From assembly GCF_000234665.1 (NCBI RefSeq), contig NC_018312.1, positions 1 to 64,000 of the forward strand: a stretch of 64,000 bases of DNA, given 5' to 3'. Shown here in pieces: positions 60,935 through 64,000 of the stretch (position 1 is its first letter; every line of letters starts with the position of its first letter). This DNA comes from Leishmania mexicana MHOM/GT/2001/U1103 (lineage: Eukaryota > Euglenozoa > Kinetoplastea > Trypanosomatida > Trypanosomatidae). The notes beneath the pieces are model-generated. The model worked only from the letters and a program-made list of their open reading frames with translations. It did not search any database and was not told the DNA's origin. The translations under genes and the position numbers were made by a program.

Positions 60935-63900
60935 TCAGTACCTCGATTGTTTGCGAGGGCTCACGATAGACTCCACGTCGAACACGTCTGAGTGGCGCTC
61001 TCGCTTCACCCCCACCGTTTCCGACTTTACCATCACGGGTGAAGCAACATCGAGCTGAGGTGGGATGGACGCGAACCCGCCAAAGCCCGCCTCCAGCAGC
61101 GCATCCTGCTTCTCTTCATGTGCCTGTAACGCCTCGCGCCACCGTTGTTCCAGTGAGTTGGAGCTTTCGGCGTCGCTGGTGGTGCCGTTCGACTGTGGCG
61201 CAGCGCCGGCCGCTGCGCATCGCTCACGAAGCTTTGTCTGCCAGGCCTCTAGACGGTCGTACACAATAGGGGCAGCATGCCGCGTCGTCTCTAGTGCCGC
61301 AGCGGCGCAGTGGAGTAAGAAGGGCTGCGGCTCGAGGCTGTAGAAATACATGCACTTCTCCAGAGCATCCATGCAGGCAGTGCGGCTCTCCGCGAGCTCG
61401 CTGCTCGCCAACACAACCAGCAGCTCCTGCGAAAGACGCTCGTGAAGAGAGTGGCGACTCAGCTCGCGGAAAAGACGGCCAGACTGCATGGAAGAGCGTG
61501 TTGCGTTGGTGCGGTTGCTCTTGCGCTGCGCCTCGACCTCCTCTTCTGCTGCTCCTCCTGTCTCGTCCACCACGTCCCTGGTTGCGCGCATCGCCGCTTG
61601 CGGGTCGATGTCGCGAATGGAACTCAACGTGTAGGCGTCCGTGAGACGCGCAACAAGCTCGATCAGCTTCGATGCCATGGCGATGTTGCGCTCGAGCACG
61701 ACGCGGAACGCGGTGATACCGCCCTCGCAGATCTGCAGCTGGCGCTTCGGGTGGCTCGCGGCGTAGCTGCGGAAGAAGGTGCCGAGGTAATCCATCATGT
61801 ACGTGGCAGTGGCGCTTTCCTTCTTCGACGCCATGGCACCGGTGTAGTGAATAAGCAGAACTGCGACAACATGTGGAACCACCTCTGCAGGAAGGCGGTT
61901 GCAGCTCAGCAGTTTGCAGAAGCCGGAGGCCGTGACGATGTGCTTGGCCTCGTTGCCCGGCTGCAGGTAAGACTGTAGCGTTGCCAGAAGACGCTTGCTG
62001 CCCACTTTGTGCACGTCCTCCTCCGCCAACTCCTGCTCGTGCTGCAGGCGGGCCTCGACCTCGTTCTCTGAGTTGTACAATGCCCTCGCCTCGTCCGGTG
62101 GCCGCTTCGCCACGTCGAAGAAGCGCAGCCCATACTCCATGATGAGATCAAAGATGACGCCAATGGCCGCGATGGGAAGGCTCATGTCGGCCCCTACAGT
62201 ACCGGCGGCATTCTCTTGCGAGTCAGCCAGGATGAGCGGCATGAAGGTGTGGACGCTCTCGGGGTTGATGAGGCACTGCAAGCATAGCGACTTCGTCGCC
62301 GCCACGCGCACTTTTTCGTTGTCGAGGTGCCGGCCCATCTGAATGATGTGGTAGCAGAACGTGGGAATCGCGTCCCCGCGCTGCGAATGTGAAAGGAACG
62401 CGAGGACGATGAGCTGCATGCGCAGCAGGAACTTCTCATCCCGGTCCATCTCCTCCTTCAGCTCTGTATAGGACTCCTCCGCCAACTCGCCCGCGCGCCA
62501 CAGCACCTTGCGCTTCACCAACTCCTGCTGCCGCTCACGGCTCTTGCGTCCAATCGCTTCGACATCGTCGAACCCCAGGCTGTGCCGCTGTGGCAGTTTC
62601 AGGCTGCGAAAGAGCGAGTCGAGCGCGGACGTGATCGTCTTCGTTGCCTCCTCCGGCGTGCGGGCTGTGAGCGGCTTGAGGGCGCGCACGGCGACGTCCA
62701 CGAAGAGCGACGGGTCTTCATCGGGCACAACCTTCAAGATAAAGTTGATGAGGCGCAGCAGCGATGCACGGGTGGTGTTGTCGGCGTGTGCCAAGTAGGC
62801 GTTGTCGTCGTAGATGTCAAAAACCGAGAGCAGGATACGCAGCATGTTGTCGGCGTCCTCGACGCTGCGGAACTTGACCGTCTTGGGCTCGGCATCGGGG
62901 CGCGCGTAGGCGTACACAGTATCCTGAAGAACGGCGCTGAACTGGCCCAGCGGCGGCAGCAGCTGTGTCTCGTCCTCGCCTTCCGTGTCACACGACACAC
63001 GACAGTCCGCCTTCCATAAGAGCAGGCCTGCCGTGTTGATGTCGTCCAGCTTCAAGGGAAAGTGTGTGTTCGCCTTGCGCTTTCGCGCGTGCGCAAGCAG
63101 CTCCGCACTGATGCGCTCGTACGGAGACAGGGACGGGAGCACGTACCCACACGCGATGCTATTCATGAAATCCTCGCACACATCCTTGCAGTCACGGTGC
63201 ACCCAAGAGTTGGTGATCGCGGCCCGGCAGGCAATGACGACCGACGCGTTGGAGTCGTCAAGCCCGGCCGCCAGCAACTCGGGCATCTTCACTCCCTTGG
63301 CGTTCGCGTAGGCGGTGATGTAGCGCCACGGAAAGCGGCCTAGCGCATCCCACGCCTCCGCCCGCACGCGCGCCACGACATCGCGGATGCAGCGGATAAT
63401 GCCGTGGAAGTACCCCTCGAGAAACTCCTTGCGCGGCGCAATGGCGTGGAGGATCTGCTTGCGCACGTCGGCGTTGGTGTCGCAGCACAGCAGTGCAATG
63501 AGCTGCTGTGTGACGTCGCAGTCTTTTTTTCCGGACTGGAAGGCAGCCACGCTGGCGACCGCCTTTGCACGAACCTGTGGACACTTATCATGCACGCGCT
63601 GCTTCAGCAGCTCCGCGGCTTCCTGGTAGAAGTCCTGCCGCTCCTCCGACACGTTGCTTTGGTCCACCGTCTTGAGCAGGGCCTCAAAGGTGGATACGAC
63701 GGCCAGCCGCACAGTCTTCTCCATCGCATTGTGGAAGACCGAAACACTCTTCAACAGCTCAATGGCCAACTGGTCCGACTCGAAGGACTCGCGGAACGCC
63801 TTACAGAGCTCAGTGACAAAGGCGTAGTGCCTTCGCATCGCCTCAGGCGCGACCTGAGCTACCTGCTTCAGGATCAGGAGCACAACACCGCACACATCCC

Positions 63901-64000
63901 TGCAGAGTTGCGGCGCGCTCTCCTGGCCAAGGCTGATGAGCTTCTTCTTGCACTTCTGCGCGTGGGCGGCGCTCTGGTGCACTTGCTGAAAGATGCGGCC
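60935..64000 (-). CDS. CAPG: Condensin subunit CAP-G (Ycg1), 5' end beyond window
   Basis: At least 1022 residues, open to the right window edge (the frame continues IFQQVHQSAAHAQK at the edge), so the start lies outside. The protein is made of HEAT-type helical repeats: CKAFRESFESDQLAIELL, VRLAVVSTFEALLK, CPQVRAKAVASVAAFQ, VRKQILHAIAPRK, RVRAEAWDALGRF. Further on come KVRVAATKSLCLQCLINP and a region matching the CAP-G C-terminal domain. The tail is Ser/Lys-rich (HSDVFDVESIVSPRKQSRY). CAP-G binds the kleisin CAP-H in condensin I, which compacts and segregates chromosomes. Full-length CAP-G is usually 1000-1050 residues, so little is missing. Confidence 0.9.
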   Translation of the reverse strand, partial: GRIFQQVHQSAAHAQKCKKKLISLGQESAPQLCRDVCGVVLLILKQVAQVAPEAMRRHYAFVTELCKAFRESFESDQLAIELLKSVSVFHNAMEKTVRLAVVSTFEALLKTVDQSNVSEERQDFYQEAAELLKQRVHDKCPQVRAKAVASVAAFQSGKKDCDVTQQLIALLCCDTNADVRKQILHAIAPRKEFLEGYFHGIIRCIRDVVARVRAEAWDALGRFPWRYITAYANAKGVKMPELLAAGLDDSNASVVIACRAAITNSWVHRDCKDVCEDFMNSIACGYVLPSLSPYERISAELLAHARKRKANTHFPLKLDDINTAGLLLWKADCRVSCDTEGEDETQLLPPLGQFSAVLQDTVYAYARPDAEPKTVKFRSVEDADNMLRILLSVFDIYDDNAYLAHADNTTRASLLRLINFILKVVPDEDPSLFVDVAVRALKPLTARTPEEATKTITSALDSLFRSLKLPQRHSLGFDDVEAIGRKSRERQQELVKRKVLWRAGELAEESYTELKEEMDRDEKFLLRMQLIVLAFLSHSQRGDAIPTFCYHIIQMGRHLDNEKVRVAATKSLCLQCLINPESVHTFMPLILADSQENAAGTVGADMSLPIAAIGVIFDLIMEYGLRFFDVAKRPPDEARALYNSENEVEARLQHEQELAEEDVHKVGSKRLLATLQSYLQPGNEAKHIVTASGFCKLLSCNRLPAEVVPHVVAVLLIHYTGAMASKKESATATYMMDYLGTFFRSYAASHPKRQLQICEGGITAFRVVLERNIAMASKLIELVARLTDAYTLSSIRDIDPQAAMRATRDVVDETGGAAEEEVEAQRKSNRTNATRSSMQSGRLFRELSRHSLHERLSQELLVVLASSELAESRTACMDALEKCMYFYSLEPQPFLLHCAAAALETTRHAAPIVYDRLEAWQTKLRERCAAAGAAPQSNGTTSDAESSNSLEQRWREALQAHEEKQDALLEAGFGGFASIPPQLDVASPVMVKSETVGVKRERHSDVFDVESIVSPRKQSRY

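Noticed and set aside
1..64000. CRISPR arrays, bacterial operons, ribosome binding sites, tRNA or rRNA genes
   Set aside because: The genome is eukaryotic; no spaced direct repeats, no tRNA-like B-box sequence and no rRNA segment noticed.

Overview
The window is the left end of a kinetoplastid (trypanosomatid) chromosome, most likely a Leishmania or a close relative in Leishmaniinae. The sequence opens with about 40 CCCTAA telomeric repeats. All credible protein genes lie on the minus strand with no introns, about 0.2-5 kb apart, so they form one polycistronic unit transcribed toward the telomere. Purine-rich tracts on the + strand (pyrimidine-rich in the transcribed sense) lie upstream of many starts, as expected for trans-splicing. 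Gene content matches what I remember of one end of L. major chromosome 29 (purine nucleoside hydrolase, mitoferrin-like carrier, RPS19); that synteny is recalled, not computed. Species cannot be fixed from the window.

Layout from the telomere inward: telomere (11-252) and a short subtelomere; an N-terminally anchored START-domain protein (1235-2392); ribosomal protein S19e (3017-3502); two hypothetical proteins; a desert of about 5 kb; an RRM RNA-binding protein (10696-11328); a gene broken by an assembly gap (to 12839); an LRR/coiled-coil protein (13566-15785); repeat copy A; an IAG-type purine nucleoside hydrolase (18444-19445); a 3.4-kb GC-rich region without a convincing gene; a multi-pass membrane protein (22832-23410); repeat copy B (inverted); a mitoferrin-like carrier (26145-27020); a small trypsin-fold serine peptidase (27621-28235); IFT56/TTC26 (29223-30929); a tiny membrane protein (31802-32029); a divergent actin-related protein (32784-33755); a PCTP/STARD10-like START protein (34893-35993); repeat copy C; a WEE1-like kinase (38610-39581); a parallel beta-helix protein (40667-41503); a large hypothetical protein probably targeted to the mitochondrion (42214-45192); a Pro-rich low-complexity protein (46178-47107); a FYVE-coiled coil-PDE protein (48025-51276); a NEK kinase (54130-55698); an RTEL1-type helicase (56884-59745); and condensin CAP-G, cut by the right window edge (60935-64000).

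The most striking non-gene feature is a 1.6-kb repeat present three times: A 16748-18372, B 24482-25817 inverted, C 36721-38327. Copies are at least 99.7% identical over their shared lengths. Read on the minus strand, A and C begin with a sequence that resembles the Pr77/79-bp signature of trypanosomatid ingi/L1Tc/SIDER retroposons. B lacks that end. A and C lie in sense orientation immediately downstream of the nucleoside hydrolase and the WEE1-like kinase, where they would form most of the 3' UTR; B lies antisense downstream of the mitoferrin-like gene. The copies form direct and inverted repeats that could support rearrangement or amplification.

Two 100-N assembly gaps exist. The first (10378-10477) is flanked by perfect 262-bp duplicates and is almost certainly an unmerged contig overlap. 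The second (12416-12515) lies inside a gene. Starts are placed at ATG only; longer open frames that begin at GTG or TTG were trimmed. The genes do not form a functional operon; as is normal in trypanosomatids, neighbours serve unrelated roles (lipid transfer, translation, purine salvage, iron transport, flagellar transport, cell cycle, cAMP signalling, genome stability).
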